From Alphaproteobacteria bacterium (GTDB lineage Bacteria; Pseudomonadota; Alphaproteobacteria; Sphingomonadales; SMXR01), in contig SMXR01000100.1 in assembly GCA_004356215.1 (NCBI GenBank), positions 1-14,046 of the forward strand: a stretch of 14,046 nucleotides of DNA. Reading direction: 5' to 3'. Below, piece by piece: positions 13,988 through 14,046 of the stretch. Under the pieces are notes generated by a model. The model saw only the letters and a program-made list of their open reading frames with translations, was not told where the DNA came from and searched no databases. The position numbers and the translations under genes were made by a program. Position 1 is the stretch's first letter. Every line of letters begins with the position of its first letter.

Positions 13988-14046
13988 ATGAATAAAAACC
14001 AGATCGAGGAATTTTTCGCGCGATTAAAGAAGGAAAGCCCGGCACC
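13988..14046 (+). CDS. nth: Probable endonuclease III, 5' end only
   Basis: Only the first 20 codons are in the window (MNKNQIEEFFARLKKESPAP). They start at an ATG with AAAGGG upstream, 11 bases after dapB. The sequence resembles the start of endonuclease III, where a helix ends in a NP-x-P-type turn before the catalytic domain (E. coli: RLRENNPHP). dapB followed by nth is a known alphaproteobacterial neighbourhood. Nth removes oxidised pyrimidines from DNA. No catalytic or iron-sulfur residue is visible, so the call rests on 20 residues and context. Confidence 0.6.
   Translation, partial: MNKNQIEEFFARLKKESPA

Overview
The window looks like an ordinary housekeeping stretch of an alphaproteobacterial chromosome, most likely from a Rhodospirillales-like lineage. 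The evidence is gene content, gene order, moderate GC, protein sequences close to alphaproteobacterial forms, and a LexA-type direct repeat of the alphaproteobacterial form. The placement rests on recognition, not on a tree. Genes fill nearly the whole window, and no intergenic gap exceeds about 200 bases. I see no CRISPR array, insertion sequence, phage gene, tRNA or rRNA.

Left part (1-3508, all minus strand): a partial comM (helicase/Mg-chelatase-like AAA+ ATPase), gshB (glutathione synthetase), yraN (UPF0102 nuclease-fold protein) and rsmI (16S rRNA 2'-O-methyltransferase). rsmI and yraN overlap by one base. gshB and comM each appear to have their own sigma70-like promoter, and comM also has a LexA-like box just downstream of its promoter. 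Centre (3604-4938, plus): a lipoprotein of the LpoA/LppC family, divergent from rsmI and convergent with hemW, one base away.

Middle (4940-7908, minus): a tight four-gene operon, rph - FKBP-type prolyl isomerase lipoprotein - rdgB - hemW. It combines tRNA 3'-end maturation, envelope protein folding, nucleotide-pool cleaning and heme trafficking. Right part (8065-13976, plus): the heat-shock cluster hrcA-grpE-dnaK-dnaJ, then dapB (lysine/diaminopimelate synthesis) and the first 20 codons of what is probably nth (endonuclease III).

DnaK, DnaJ and GrpE form one chaperone machine, and HrcA is a heat-shock repressor. A sigma32-like promoter precedes dnaK, and no CIRCE operator is visible in this cluster. 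The points worth a second look are therefore regulatory: a LexA-like box at comM, divergent promoters sharing a palindromic -35, and hairpins around dnaK. A compact DapB and the FKBP gene between rph and rdgB also merit attention. I found no convincing previously undescribed system.
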